Both the position numbers and the translations under genes were made by a program. Under the pieces are notes generated by a model. It saw only the letters and a program-made list of their open reading frames with translations, ran no database searches and was not told the DNA's origin. From positions 11,396 through 34,155 of the forward strand of contig DHVB01000082.1 in NCBI GenBank assembly GCA_002412425.1: DNA of 22,760 bases. Direction: 5' to 3'. Source of the DNA: Bacteroidales bacterium UBA5219 (GTDB taxonomy: Bacteria; Bacteroidota; Bacteroidia; Bacteroidales; ML635J-15). Shown one piece after another: positions 6,089 to 14,319 of this stretch (position 1 is the stretch's first letter; the number at the start of each line of letters is the position of its first letter).

Positions 6089-7753
6089 TTATTTTGTCAC
6101 GGCTTCTTGTTTTTCTGCAACTACTTCTGTTGCTTTAGCTAGTGCAGCATCGAAGTTATCAAAAATATTTTCTTCCCCTATTCTTTGGGCTATTTCTGAT
6201 TTTTCTAATTCTTTACGAACATTTGGTTGCACACCAGATAATATAATTCTCTTATTTTTACTATGTAAAACTTTTATTGCTTCTCTAAAATTATGCACTC
6301 CTGTAGCGTCAATAAATGGCACATGTCGCATTCGAATAATCAAAACCTTTGTTGAAGATGCATGTCCTTTTAAAACTTCGCCATAATGTTTTGCTGCTCC
6401 AAAAAAGAAAGGTCCACTAATTTCATAGATTTCAATTCCTTTTGGAACATGTCCGTAGTTTTCAATCATTTCGCTTTCGTTTTCTTTCAATATTGCTGCT
6501 TGTCCAGTGTCAGTCATACGTTTCATAAATAAGAATGCTGAAAGTACAACACCAATTTGAATAGCTACTGTTAAATCCACTAAAACTGTTAAAGTAAATG
6601 TTGTTAATAGAATAATTATATCAAAAGCTGAACCTCTAAGTATAGAAACGAAAGATCTCCATTCACTCATATTATAAGCTACTACAATCAATATCCCCGC
6701 AAGACAGGACATTGGTATCAGTTTAGCATATTTACCGAAAAATAATAAAATAAGCAATAAAACAACAGCATGAACCATTCCTGCTACAGGAGTTCTTCCA
6801 CCATTTTTAACATTTGTTGCTGTTCTTGCAATAGCTCCTGTTGCTGGTATTCCTCCAAAAATTGGAGTTACAATATTTGCAATTCCTTGAGCAATAAGTT
6901 CTGTGTTACTTCTATGATTAGAGCCTATCATACCATCTGCCACTACTGCCGACAACAAAGATTCTATAGCTCCAAGTAAGGCAATGGTAAATGCTGGTGC
7001 AAAATAATAACTAATATTTCCCCAATTAATATCCGGTATATCAATTGCAAAAGAGCCTTTAATATCGCCAAACAATGTTTCAATTGTAGTTACAGGCAAT
7101 TCAAAGAAATATACAACTAAAGTCATTAGTATTATTGCAACAAAAGAGCCTGGTATTTTATTAGTAATTCTACGGAACAATGTACTAATCAAGATAGTTG
7201 CTACAGTAATTGCAAGTGCTACAAAATTCACTGTACTATAATTTGTAAAATATGCTTCCCATTTTCCTAAAAAATCTGCTGGCACATTTGCTATTTCAAG
7301 TCCAAAAGCGTCTTTCATTTGGGTGGAAAAAATTATAAGTGCAATTCCGGAAGTAAATCCCACAATCAATGGATGTGGAATATATTTTAGTAATGCTCCT
7401 AACCTCAGCACTCCAAAAATGACAAGCATAATCCCAGCTAATATTGTTGAAATCAGCAATCCATCTATTCCATATTGTGTAACAATTCCAAATACTATAA
7501 CGATGAGAGCACCTGTAGGACCGCCAATTTGCACTCTAGAACCACCTAAGAAAGAAATTATAAACCCTGCAATAATAGCAGTAACAATTCCTTTTTCGGG
7601 CGACACACCCGAAGCCACAGCAAAAGCAATTGCCAAAGGCAAAGCCACTACACCAACAATAATTCCTGCAAATACATCTTTTGATAATTGCTTTTTATCG
7701 TATCCTTGTTTTAATATCGAGAAAAATTTAGGACGGAAAATATTATTTTTCAT
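6089..7753 (-). CDS. SulP family anion transporter with STAS domain
   Basis: 554 residues. The N-terminal 400 or so residues are a run of hydrophobic segments of the SulP/SLC26 fold: KKQLSKDVFAGIIVGVVALPLAIAFA near the start, the family signature around GLLISTILAGIMLVIFGVLRLG, and GGIPATGAIARTATNVKNG in the middle. The C-terminal STAS domain (about 440-540) contains RMRHVPFIDATGVHNF, with the conserved Asp of the DxTG loop near 482. Inner-membrane uptake of sulfate, bicarbonate or a dicarboxylate is expected; the substrate cannot be read from sequence. It follows lptB after a 95-base gap holding its own -7 box, so it is probably transcribed separately. Its 3' end meets the 180-bp inverted-repeat element. 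Confidence 0.92.
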   Translation of the reverse strand: MKNNIFRPKFFSILKQGYDKKQLSKDVFAGIIVGVVALPLAIAFAVASGVSPEKGIVTAIIAGFIISFLGGSRVQIGGPTGALIVIVFGIVTQYGIDGLLISTILAGIMLVIFGVLRLGALLKYIPHPLIVGFTSGIALIIFSTQMKDAFGLEIANVPADFLGKWEAYFTNYSTVNFVALAITVATILISTLFRRITNKIPGSFVAIILMTLVVYFFELPVTTIETLFGDIKGSFAIDIPDINWGNISYYFAPAFTIALLGAIESLLSAVVADGMIGSNHRSNTELIAQGIANIVTPIFGGIPATGAIARTATNVKNGGRTPVAGMVHAVVLLLILLFFGKYAKLIPMSCLAGILIVVAYNMSEWRSFVSILRGSAFDIIILLTTFTLTVLVDLTVAIQIGVVLSAFLFMKRMTDTGQAAILKENESEMIENYGHVPKGIEIYEISGPFFFGAAKHYGEVLKGHASSTKVLIIRMRHVPFIDATGVHNFREAIKVLHSKNKRIILSGVQPNVRKELEKSEIAQRIGEENIFDNFDAALAKATEVVAEKQEAVTK

Positions 7754-7790
7754 ATTCTAAGTAATTCTAAGATTTTAATTTTTTAGTGTG

Positions 7791-7822
7791 CAAAATTAGT
7801 CATAAAAAGTGTCAGAAACTAA
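7791..7822 (-). promoter_or_regulatory. Bacteroidota-type promoter of sulP
   Basis: On the minus strand TAATTTTG (7798 down to 7791) matches TAnnTTTG exactly. TTAG lies 20 bases upstream (7822-7819) as a three-of-four -33 box. The predicted leader before the sulP ATG is about 30 bases. Confidence 0.45.
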
Positions 7823-7848
7823 TTATTTAACATGTTTCATAATCATAA

Positions 7849-8574
7849 TTACTGGCGTAATTCAAAGTTTTGTCCCAAATAAAGTCTTCTTACTTGTTCA
7901 TCGTCTGCCAACTCTTGTGCAGTTCCACTTTTTAAAATATCTCCCTCGAAAAGTAAATAAGCTCTATCTGTAATACTTAAAGTTTCGTGTACATTATGGT
8001 CGGTAATTAGAACACCTATATTTCTATCTTTCAAGTGTCTCACAATGGTTTGAATATCTTCTACTGCAATTGGGTCAACTCCAGCAAAGGGTTCATCAAG
8101 TAAAAGGAATTTTGGGTCTATAGCTAAAGCTCTTGCAATTTCTGTTCTTCGGCGTTCGCCTCCCGAAAGTTGAAATCCTTTACTTTTCTTTATATGTGTA
8201 AGACCAAATTCCTCAAGCAGTTGATTGGTTTTGTATTGCTGTTCTTTACGCGACAATTTTGTCATTTCAAGAATTGCTCTTATATTATCCTGAACGCTTA
8301 GCTTTTGGAAAACAGATTCTTCTTGTGCAAGATAACCTATACCTAGTCTAGCTCGCTTGTAAATTGGTTCATTAGTAATTTCTATATCGTTAAGAAAAAT
8401 TTTTCCTGATTTAGGTTTTATCAATCCTACAATCATATAGAAAGTAGTTGTTTTTCCGGCTCCGTTAGGTCCTAACAATCCAACTATTTCGCCTTGTTTT
8501 ACTTCTACACTCACACCTTTTACAACAGTGCGTTTTCCATATTGCTTTACTAATTCAGAAGTATGAAGTTTCAT
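7849..8574 (-). CDS. lptB: LPS export ABC transporter ATPase LptB
   Basis: 241 residues, the same length as Escherichia coli LptB. Walker A GLLGPNGAGKTTT (32-44), Q-loop YLAQEES (Q84), signature LSGGERRR (136-143), Walker B FLLLDEPFAGVDPIA (D160, E161) and switch histidine ITDHNV (H193). The stretches ARLGIGYLAQE, FAGVDPIAVEDI and the C-terminal RRLYLGQNFEL are typical of LptB rather than of general ABC ATPases. It powers LptFG to move lipopolysaccharide from the inner membrane to the outer membrane; LptFG are not in the window. It lies 48 bases after the adaptor gene, in the same direction as the TolC-like gene, so it may be co-transcribed with them. Identity is firm. Confidence 0.93.
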   Translation of the reverse strand: MKLHTSELVKQYGKRTVVKGVSVEVKQGEIVGLLGPNGAGKTTTFYMIVGLIKPKSGKIFLNDIEITNEPIYKRARLGIGYLAQEESVFQKLSVQDNIRAILEMTKLSRKEQQYKTNQLLEEFGLTHIKKSKGFQLSGGERRRTEIARALAIDPKFLLLDEPFAGVDPIAVEDIQTIVRHLKDRNIGVLITDHNVHETLSITDRAYLLFEGDILKSGTAQELADDEQVRRLYLGQNFELRQ

Positions 8575-8622
8575 TTTAATATTTTTTACAAAAATATATA
8601 AAAATATCTGTTTTCAAATATA

Positions 8623-9987
8623 TTATTTCTTTGGTTTGTAAAGTTCTTCTTTACTAAGTTTCTTTACCGAAGTTCCATTTTTCAAGATTTTAGATATAAG
8701 ATTATAAGGAGCAACAACAACTTCTTCTTTTAACTCAACTCCTTCAATAATCTGGATATAATATGAATCTTGAATTCCTGTTTTCACATTTCTTTGTTCT
8801 ACTTTTCCGTCTTTATACACAAAAACCACTTCTTGCAACTCAGATTTATCTATAGTTTTATTTTCTTGATTGTCTTTGTTTCCTTCTACATTGGTAGGAG
8901 TTTTCATATTTACAGAATCTACCCTTGTTGTAACTGCTGCTAATGGTAGTGAAATCACATCGTTCACGGTATTTGTATGAATATTAACGCTAGCCGACAT
9001 TCCTGGTCTAAATGGATATTTATTATTTTCAGTAACTAAATCTGCGTAAGATTCGTTTAAAATTTTTACTTTTACTTTAAAGTTTGTAACTTGATTAATT
9101 GACACACCTGAAGAACTTGCCGAGTTTGCAATTTCTGTAACTACCCCTGCAAATTTTCTTTTAAGATATGCGTCAACTTCTATATCTGCTGAGTCGTTAA
9201 GTTTAATTTTTACAATATCATTTTCATTTACATCAACAATAACTTCCATATCTTCAAGTTTGGCAATTCTCATCATTTCTGTTCCTGCCATCATTTCTGT
9301 ACCAACAACCCTCTCGCCTACTTCAACATTTAGCAAAGAAACTGTGCCGTCCATTGGTGCAAATACTGAAGTTTTTCTTAAATTTTCTGTTGCTTCTTTA
9401 ATTGATGCATTTGAACTCATTATTGAATACTTTGCTGCATTTACGCTAGCTTCAGCTGCACTTACATCTGCTAATCCCATTTGATAAGCTGCCAAAGAAT
9501 TTTCAAACTCTGATTGTGAAATTACTCCTTGTTCATACAAAGTTTCGTTGCGTTGATGTGATAATTTTGTTTGTATAAATTGAGCTTTTACTTGTTCTAA
9601 TCTTGCTTTTGAATTTTCTAAATTTGCATTTGCTGAATTACCTGCAGCAATAGTTCTTTCAAGTACAGATTCGTATAGGTCGGGTTTTATTTTTAGAATA
9701 AAATCTCCTTTTTTAACTTCACAGCCTTCTCTAACAGCAAGTTCAACAATTTCTCCCGAAACGTCAGGGCTTAATTTTATTTCCATTGCTGGCTGTATTT
9801 TTCCGCTAGCATTTACAATTTCTGTGATTGTACGTTTTTCAACAATTTCTGTACTTACCTCATATATGTCAGATGAACCAAAAAGACCTGCTTTTTTTGC
9901 AATTATCAGAACAATTATTAGTCCTATAATTCCGAAAATTATAATTCTTGTCCTTTTTTTCTTTGATTTTGATTTGTTCTTTCTCAT
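8623..9987 (-). CDS. HlyD/MacA-like periplasmic adaptor of an efflux pump
   Basis: 454 residues. A basic N-terminus (RKNKSKSKKKRTR) precedes one membrane anchor (about 14-31), putting the rest in the periplasm. ASGKIQPAMEIKLSPDVSGEIVELAVREGCEVKKGD is the first lipoyl half; residues about 110-200 form the alpha-helical hairpin rich in Ala, Gln and Glu; VFAPMDGTVSLLNVEVGERV is the second lipoyl half; beta-barrel and membrane-proximal domains follow (PFRPGMSASVNI, VFVYKDGKVEQRNVKTG). Nine bases separate it from the upstream TolC-like gene, so the two are one operon. The pump needs an inner-membrane permease (MacB- or RND-type), which is not here; LptB occupies the next position. Substrate unknown. 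Confidence 0.9.
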   Translation of the reverse strand: MRKNKSKSKKKRTRIIIFGIIGLIIVLIIAKKAGLFGSSDIYEVSTEIVEKRTITEIVNASGKIQPAMEIKLSPDVSGEIVELAVREGCEVKKGDFILKIKPDLYESVLERTIAAGNSANANLENSKARLEQVKAQFIQTKLSHQRNETLYEQGVISQSEFENSLAAYQMGLADVSAAEASVNAAKYSIMSSNASIKEATENLRKTSVFAPMDGTVSLLNVEVGERVVGTEMMAGTEMMRIAKLEDMEVIVDVNENDIVKIKLNDSADIEVDAYLKRKFAGVVTEIANSASSSGVSINQVTNFKVKVKILNESYADLVTENNKYPFRPGMSASVNIHTNTVNDVISLPLAAVTTRVDSVNMKTPTNVEGNKDNQENKTIDKSELQEVVFVYKDGKVEQRNVKTGIQDSYYIQIIEGVELKEEVVVAPYNLISKILKNGTSVKKLSKEELYKPKK

Positions 9988-9996
9988 TTTCGATTT

Positions 9997-11421
9997 TTAA
10001 AAATTAAAACTTAGTCCTCTATAAAAATCTAATATTTTTTGTTTAAAAATAAAATCATATTTTGATTTTAACATTTCTATCTGTGTGCGACTAACATTGT
10101 TTTTAGCAATATTATAGTCTGTAATATTTACTAATCCTTGCTCATACTTCTTTTGAGTATATTCAAAGCTCAAATTACTTGCTTCGAAAGCTTTTTCGCT
10201 AGCATCAAATTTTTTCATTGCCGAAACAGCATCAGACCAAGCTTGTTGAATTTCTTTAAATAAATCTTTTTTTGCTTGGTCAACTTGTAGTTTTGCTTGT
10301 TCTAAATAAAGTTTTGAAGAATTTACTCCAGACCTCGTTTGCAAACCGTTAAAAATTGGAATATTCAAATAAAAACCTACAGAAGTTGAAGCATTATCTT
10401 TAATTTGGTCGAAAAAAGGTTTATTTACATAAGAATAATCAAAAGTATATTGATAAACATCTAATAAATTGCCAAGATTATCTGTTGCAAAACCCGAGAG
10501 CATTGGATTTCCAAGTTTTATTCCTTCAACAAATTTTGTCAAGCTAGAATATCCTGAACCATAAGCAGCACTCATTGTTAAACTAGGATAAAAAGCTCCT
10601 TTTGAAATTTGTAAAGCTTTTTGAGAACTTAAATAATTTAGTTCTGCATATTTAACTTGTGGCAAATTATTTACAGCTTCATCAAAAATTTGTTCTGGAC
10701 TAAGCAAAACAGACTCTCCTATCAATTTATCAACATCTGGTTTTTGAATTTCCATATTTGAAAAATCTTCATATTCTATCAACTGAGCCAAATTAAGCAC
10801 AGCAAAATCATATTGATTTCTGTAATTTACCAAATTCAATTCTTCGTTTGCTAACTGAGCCTCGACATCATATTTTGATTGTATTGGCAAACTTCCAGAA
10901 GCCACAAGTTTTTCGGTACGTTCTAATTGTAATTCTGTAATTTCTTTTTGCTGTTCTGCAATCTCAACTAAATCAAGAGCATACAATACATTCAAATAAG
11001 CCGAAGCAACTGCCAACATCACATTGTTTTTTGTTTGCTCTAAACTTGCATTTCCTGCTTCTAAATCAATTTCTGCTTTTTTAATTGAATTATATTGCTG
11101 CAAACCACTGAAAAGAGTTACAGAAGAAGATATTTGAAAATTTGCAGAATGAAAATTATCTGTTGAAAATTGATAGGAATATGGATCAACATTACGTCCA
11201 AAAGTTAAATTTTCACTAGCTCCAACATTTAATCCAGGTAAAATTCCATATTTTGCTTTTTGTAAATTTATGTCGTGTATTTTGGAATTATATTCTTGAG
11301 ATTTAATTTGAATATTATTATCTAAAGCATGTTGAATACACTTTTGTAAAGTCCATTTTTCCTGAGAAAATATACTCGCAGAAAAAAGCACTAAGATTAA
11401 AAGCAAAACATATTTTTTCAT
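9997..11421 (-). CDS. TolC-family outer-membrane efflux protein
   Basis: 474 residues with a signal peptide (KKYVLLLILVLFSASIFSQ, cleavage near 19). WTLQKCIQHALDNNIQIKSQEYN opens the first OEP repeat. Long Ala/Gln/Lys-rich helices, the second-repeat strand VGFYLNIPIFNGLQTRSGV and the late helix SFEYTQKKYEQGLVNITDYNIAKN are standard TolC features. The protein should form the trimeric outer-membrane and periplasmic tunnel for the adaptor encoded nine bases downstream. An 82-base AT-rich gap separates it from the GH20 gene upstream, so the efflux operon probably begins here. Confidence 0.92.
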   Translation of the reverse strand: MKKYVLLLILVLFSASIFSQEKWTLQKCIQHALDNNIQIKSQEYNSKIHDINLQKAKYGILPGLNVGASENLTFGRNVDPYSYQFSTDNFHSANFQISSSVTLFSGLQQYNSIKKAEIDLEAGNASLEQTKNNVMLAVASAYLNVLYALDLVEIAEQQKEITELQLERTEKLVASGSLPIQSKYDVEAQLANEELNLVNYRNQYDFAVLNLAQLIEYEDFSNMEIQKPDVDKLIGESVLLSPEQIFDEAVNNLPQVKYAELNYLSSQKALQISKGAFYPSLTMSAAYGSGYSSLTKFVEGIKLGNPMLSGFATDNLGNLLDVYQYTFDYSYVNKPFFDQIKDNASTSVGFYLNIPIFNGLQTRSGVNSSKLYLEQAKLQVDQAKKDLFKEIQQAWSDAVSAMKKFDASEKAFEASNLSFEYTQKKYEQGLVNITDYNIAKNNVSRTQIEMLKSKYDFIFKQKILDFYRGLSFNF

Positions 11422-11503
11422 TAGCTAAGAAATATTTTGCTAAGGTATAAAAAAAACGAATACCATATTATTAATAAAAGATTAAAAAATATTTTTCTAA
11501 CTT

Positions 11504-13396
11504 TTATTTATAAGCATTTAATAAATTTTCCATTTTTCCTGCAGAGTCATGCAAGCCACCTTCTCTATTTCTTACTATCCAAAGTTTTTTATGAGTTTCT
11601 ATAAGCGATTTTAATTCATCGTATAGCTCTTTTCTTTTTACAGCAGGAATATTTTCGATTTTTTTCTCATCAGCCTCTAACCTAGCAACTCCAAGATGAG
11701 TAGCATGAATAGCCAATTTTGCTGCTAATTCAATTTCTTGAATAATAATTGTAGAATCTTTTGTGCTAGGTTTAGCAAGTTTTAAAATTTCTAAGGCATC
11801 AAGAATTTCTTTTTCGCAAACAATAAGTTCGTTTGCTTTCATATATTTAGCTTGGTAGTGCTTATCTATATTTCGTTTGTACAGATAATACATTAAATGA
11901 AAAATATTTGCATTTCCATTAGGAACTGTTGTTTTTTGGTCAACATATCCTAATTTTAAAATTGCTTTAGCAGTATTTTGAGTAGAGTCTTCAAAAACAT
12001 AATGATTTAAAAGAAATTCCAAATTTTCTAAAGATTTTTTGGAATAATTCCAAGCATAAGCAGAACCCAACATAATTGCTGGCATAGAAATTGACAAAGG
12101 TTGCCAATGCCCATAGTCGCCCCAATTTGTAATTAAATAACCTTTTGCATTATGTGCTTTTCCTTTTAAAGCTGCATTTTTTAAATTTTCGAAACCATTT
12201 TTATTTCTACCTATTAATGAATTCCAGCACGATGTTCCTGGACAAACATAAAAATCTATGCCAGCATTAACAAATTTTGGCAAATGATTTCCTGATGAAT
12301 AGCTGTCTTCGTAACCCCAGACTAAAGCTATCATGTTTTTTGGCAGTTTTGGAATTAACTCTGAATGATTAATAATAATATCTCCCCAAAATTGAGTAGT
12401 TTTTCCAAGTTTATTTACTTCAGCATTAAGTTTTTTCAAATAATCCAAATATACTTTTCCTTTGCCTTCTTTGTCGCAAACTGTTTTAGACCTTCCCAAA
12501 CCTAATTCCATAGTTTCGTCGCAACCTATATTAAAATATTTGCTTGAAAAATTTGGTAAAAGCTCATTATATAATTCCGAAATTAGCTTAAAAGACTTTG
12601 GATTAGTTGGGTCAAGACTTGTTTTTTGACTTGGTCCCCAAATTGTTTGACAAGGCTCTGGACAATCTGCTAAATCAACATATTCATCATATTTTAGCCA
12701 ATATTCTAAATGTCCAAAAGAATTTTGATTTGGAACAAGGTCAATATATCTTTGCTGGCAATATTTATCAAGTTCTTGAATTTCTTCTGCTGTTAAGGGG
12801 CTATATTTTTCCCAAACTTTTTTATGATTTTTGTATGCAAAAGTATGTTCTGTATAAAGTTGCAATTCGTTAATTTTCCAAGATGCTAGCAAATCAATTA
12901 TATAATATAAGCTTTCCATTGTTGGCACTTTATTTCGACTAACATCAAGCATAAAACCTCTTCGTTCAAAATCGGGATAGTCTGAAATTACAATGCAAGG
13001 AAGTGCTTTATTTTCATATTTGCAATACTCTAAAAGTTGTAAAAAAGTTTGTTTTGCATAAAACAAAGAAGCCATATCTGCTCCTGATAAATTTATTGAA
13101 GTTTCGCTAATTTCTATTTTATACTCTTGATTATTCTTCAAGTTTTCATCAATTTCAAATTTTATTTCAGATATACCATGATAATATTTTACAAGTGGTA
13201 ATTCGCCAACAAAATCTTTATCCTTATAAGCTTCAAAAAGTGTTGACAACCTAATAATATTAACAGCAGAAGTCTCTGAAGTTTGAAAATTATCTGTTAT
13301 TTTTTTGGGTTCTGGTATTAAATATTTTTTATAATCGTTTGCAAAAGAAGTAAATACAAACACAGTTCCGATTAAGAGAAGTATAAATTTCATCAT
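11504..13396 (-). CDS. Secreted GH20 beta-N-acetylhexosaminidase-like enzyme
   Basis: 630 residues. Signal peptide at 1-20 (KFILLLIGTVFVFTSFA). Residues about 25-140 fit the GH20b non-catalytic domain. The catalytic barrel starts at DFERRGFMLDVSRNKVPTM (142-160), continues with LVPNQNSFGHLEYWL, and carries the GH20 acid pair D293-E294 in FNIGCDETMELG. Downstream, TQFWGDII and ALVWGYED are the usual Trp-rich substrate-pocket strands, and a helical C-terminal region of about 150 residues follows. Such enzymes remove terminal GlcNAc or GalNAc from glycans using the substrate acetamido group. Exported, so periplasmic or surface. I see no lipobox and no T9SS tail. Start: MM at 13396; the second Met is equally possible. 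Confidence 0.88.
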   Translation of the reverse strand: MMKFILLLIGTVFVFTSFANDYKKYLIPEPKKITDNFQTSETSAVNIIRLSTLFEAYKDKDFVGELPLVKYYHGISEIKFEIDENLKNNQEYKIEISETSINLSGADMASLFYAKQTFLQLLEYCKYENKALPCIVISDYPDFERRGFMLDVSRNKVPTMESLYYIIDLLASWKINELQLYTEHTFAYKNHKKVWEKYSPLTAEEIQELDKYCQQRYIDLVPNQNSFGHLEYWLKYDEYVDLADCPEPCQTIWGPSQKTSLDPTNPKSFKLISELYNELLPNFSSKYFNIGCDETMELGLGRSKTVCDKEGKGKVYLDYLKKLNAEVNKLGKTTQFWGDIIINHSELIPKLPKNMIALVWGYEDSYSSGNHLPKFVNAGIDFYVCPGTSCWNSLIGRNKNGFENLKNAALKGKAHNAKGYLITNWGDYGHWQPLSISMPAIMLGSAYAWNYSKKSLENLEFLLNHYVFEDSTQNTAKAILKLGYVDQKTTVPNGNANIFHLMYYLYKRNIDKHYQAKYMKANELIVCEKEILDALEILKLAKPSTKDSTIIIQEIELAAKLAIHATHLGVARLEADEKKIENIPAVKRKELYDELKSLIETHKKLWIVRNREGGLHDSAGKMENLLNAYK

Positions 13397-13409
13397 TTTA
13401 TAAATTAAT

Positions 13410-13516
13410 TTAGAATTAAGAATTTTGGATTTTGGATTTTGGATTTTTGATTTACGATTTTTGATTTTAGATTTCGGATTTAATTCTTAATTATCAATTC
13501 TTCAATTATCAATTAA
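13410..13516. repeat. Phased heptamer array between two minus-strand genes
   Basis: From 13427 to 13482 there are eight exactly phased heptamers of the form NGATTTN: three GGATTTT, then TGATTTA, CGATTTT, TGATTTT, AGATTTC and GGATTTA. AATTAAGAATT (13414-13424) and its perfect reverse complement AATTCTTAATT (13482-13492) flank this block. From 13483 on, about five ATTNTNA-type heptamers (ATTCTTA, ATTATCA, ATTCTTC, ATTATCA) run to the stop codon of the acidic protein gene. Seven-base phasing rules out coding. The AATTGATAATTGAA words also occur at 3866-3880. Confidence 0.8.
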
Positions 13517-13909
13517 TTAGTCCTCGTCATCATCATCTTCGTCTTCGTAAGGCTCATCATATTTTTCTTCAAAGTCGTCATCATCATCAACTCTTATAAC
13601 ATCGCTCATATAATCTAGTTCAGCATATTTGTCAACAAATTCTTCCTTAACATCATCTTTTAAAATTCCGTCATCATCATAATCGTCGTCTGAATAAATA
13701 ATTTCTCTCGCTTCGTCCAATGTCATTCTTACTAGATAATACTTATCGTCTGTTTCGAAAGGCAAAGCACTTACAAATCTACCTTCTTTATTTGTAAATT
13801 GAATTAAATGTTGACTAAATCCATTTGGATAAGTTAATTTTATTTGCTCTTGAATTTCCTTACTCAACTTTTCAAAATCTTGTATTACTTTCGGTTTATT
13901 GGTATTCAT
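13517..13909 (-). CDS. Small conserved-type protein with acidic Asp/Glu tail
   Basis: 130 residues. A compact first half (KVIQDFEKLSKEIQEQIKLTYPNGFSQHLIQF, then GRFVSALPFETDDKYYLVRMTLDEA) is followed by a strongly acidic second half that ends in runs of Asp and Glu. Short cytoplasmic proteins with this plan, a DFEKLSKEI-like opening, a YPxGF turn and a DDDD tail, are widespread in Bacteroidota as hypothetical proteins; that is from memory, not a search. No signal, membrane segment or known catalytic motif. An acidic tail of this kind can bind basic proteins or metal ions, but no role can be assigned. The neighbours give no hint: a phased heptamer repeat separates it from the GH20 gene. Confidence 0.8.
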   Translation of the reverse strand: MNTNKPKVIQDFEKLSKEIQEQIKLTYPNGFSQHLIQFTNKEGRFVSALPFETDDKYYLVRMTLDEAREIIYSDDDYDDDGILKDDVKEEFVDKYAELDYMSDVIRVDDDDDFEEKYDEPYEDEDDDDED

Positions 13910-14049
13910 ATCTTAATTTTTTTATAACTATAATTATCAATATTAATTTTGTGTAAATGTGATAAATTTTTTAATACTTCAAAAATAATTGAAAAAAAAA
14001 TATAAATTTTTATACACAAACATATCTAACTGATATTCAGGAACTTATT

Positions 14050-14172
14050 TTAAGACTTTGAATATTTTTCAAGCATTTTAGACAAATCTGCACTAGTTAT
14101 TTGATTTTCGCACATCAAAAAACAACAGTTTTTCCACTTAATAATTTTGTTTAAGTAAAATTTGATTAACAA
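14050..14172 (-). CDS. Possible small protein or gene remnant
   Basis: The minus strand is open for 56 codons before the stop at 14052-14050. The nearest possible starts are TTG at 14172 (40 residues) and ATG at 14115 (21 residues). The translated text looks protein-like: LLIKFYLNKIIKW, then a Cys-rich NCCFLMCEN, then ITSADLSKMLEKYSKS. There is no ATG early in the frame, no promoter box and no recognised family. It may be a tiny gene, a decayed 3' end, or chance; in DNA this AT-rich an open run of this length is uncommon but not rare. Confidence 0.25.
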   Translation of the reverse strand: MLIKFYLNKIIKWKNCCFLMCENQITSADLSKMLEKYSKS

Positions 14173-14269
14173 AAAGCTTTTTTCTAGGCTAACAATTATT
14201 TTAAACTTGTCTTTTAAAATTTAAAAACTTTTCTTAATTTTAAAAAATTATAAAATATCATTATTAATT

Positions 14270-14277
14270 TTACTTTG
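14270..14277 (+). promoter_or_regulatory. Candidate -7 box for the transglutaminase-like gene
   Basis: TTACTTTG matches TAnnTTTG at seven of eight positions and lies 43 bases before the ATG at 14320. No convincing TTTG -33 box is seen at the right distance. Confidence 0.35.
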
Positions 14278-14319
14278 TGGCACAAAAAATGTACTTATTA
14301 ATAAATAAAACTCAAAATT

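Larger units (their letters stand above)
13910..14319. other. 410-bp divergent intergenic region
   Basis: Very AT-rich gap between the minus-strand acidic protein and the plus-strand transglutaminase-like gene, so it should hold both promoters. On the plus strand I see one near-consensus -7 box (14270-14277); no clear -7 box is visible for the minus-strand gene. The middle (14050-14220) is open in one minus-strand frame. No tRNA, tandem repeat or strong hairpin was found. Confidence 0.7.

Noticed and set aside
7323..7760. 145-codon open frame on the plus strand opposite the 5' part of sulP
   Set aside because: It is the antisense shadow of a well-supported transporter gene; its Pro/Ile/Thr-rich text follows from the hydrophobic codons on the other strand.
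9265..9305. Apparent duplication of GTEMMA in the adaptor protein
   Set aside because: In related Bacteroidota adaptors, as I remember them, a similar GT-x-x-MAGTEM stretch stands here, so this is probably the family's normal sequence and not a recent duplication.
13517..13620. TCATCA-type simple repeat in the acidic protein gene
   Set aside because: It is the codon pattern of the Asp/Glu-rich tail (GAT/GAC/GAA runs) in a frame that stays open, not an independent repeat.
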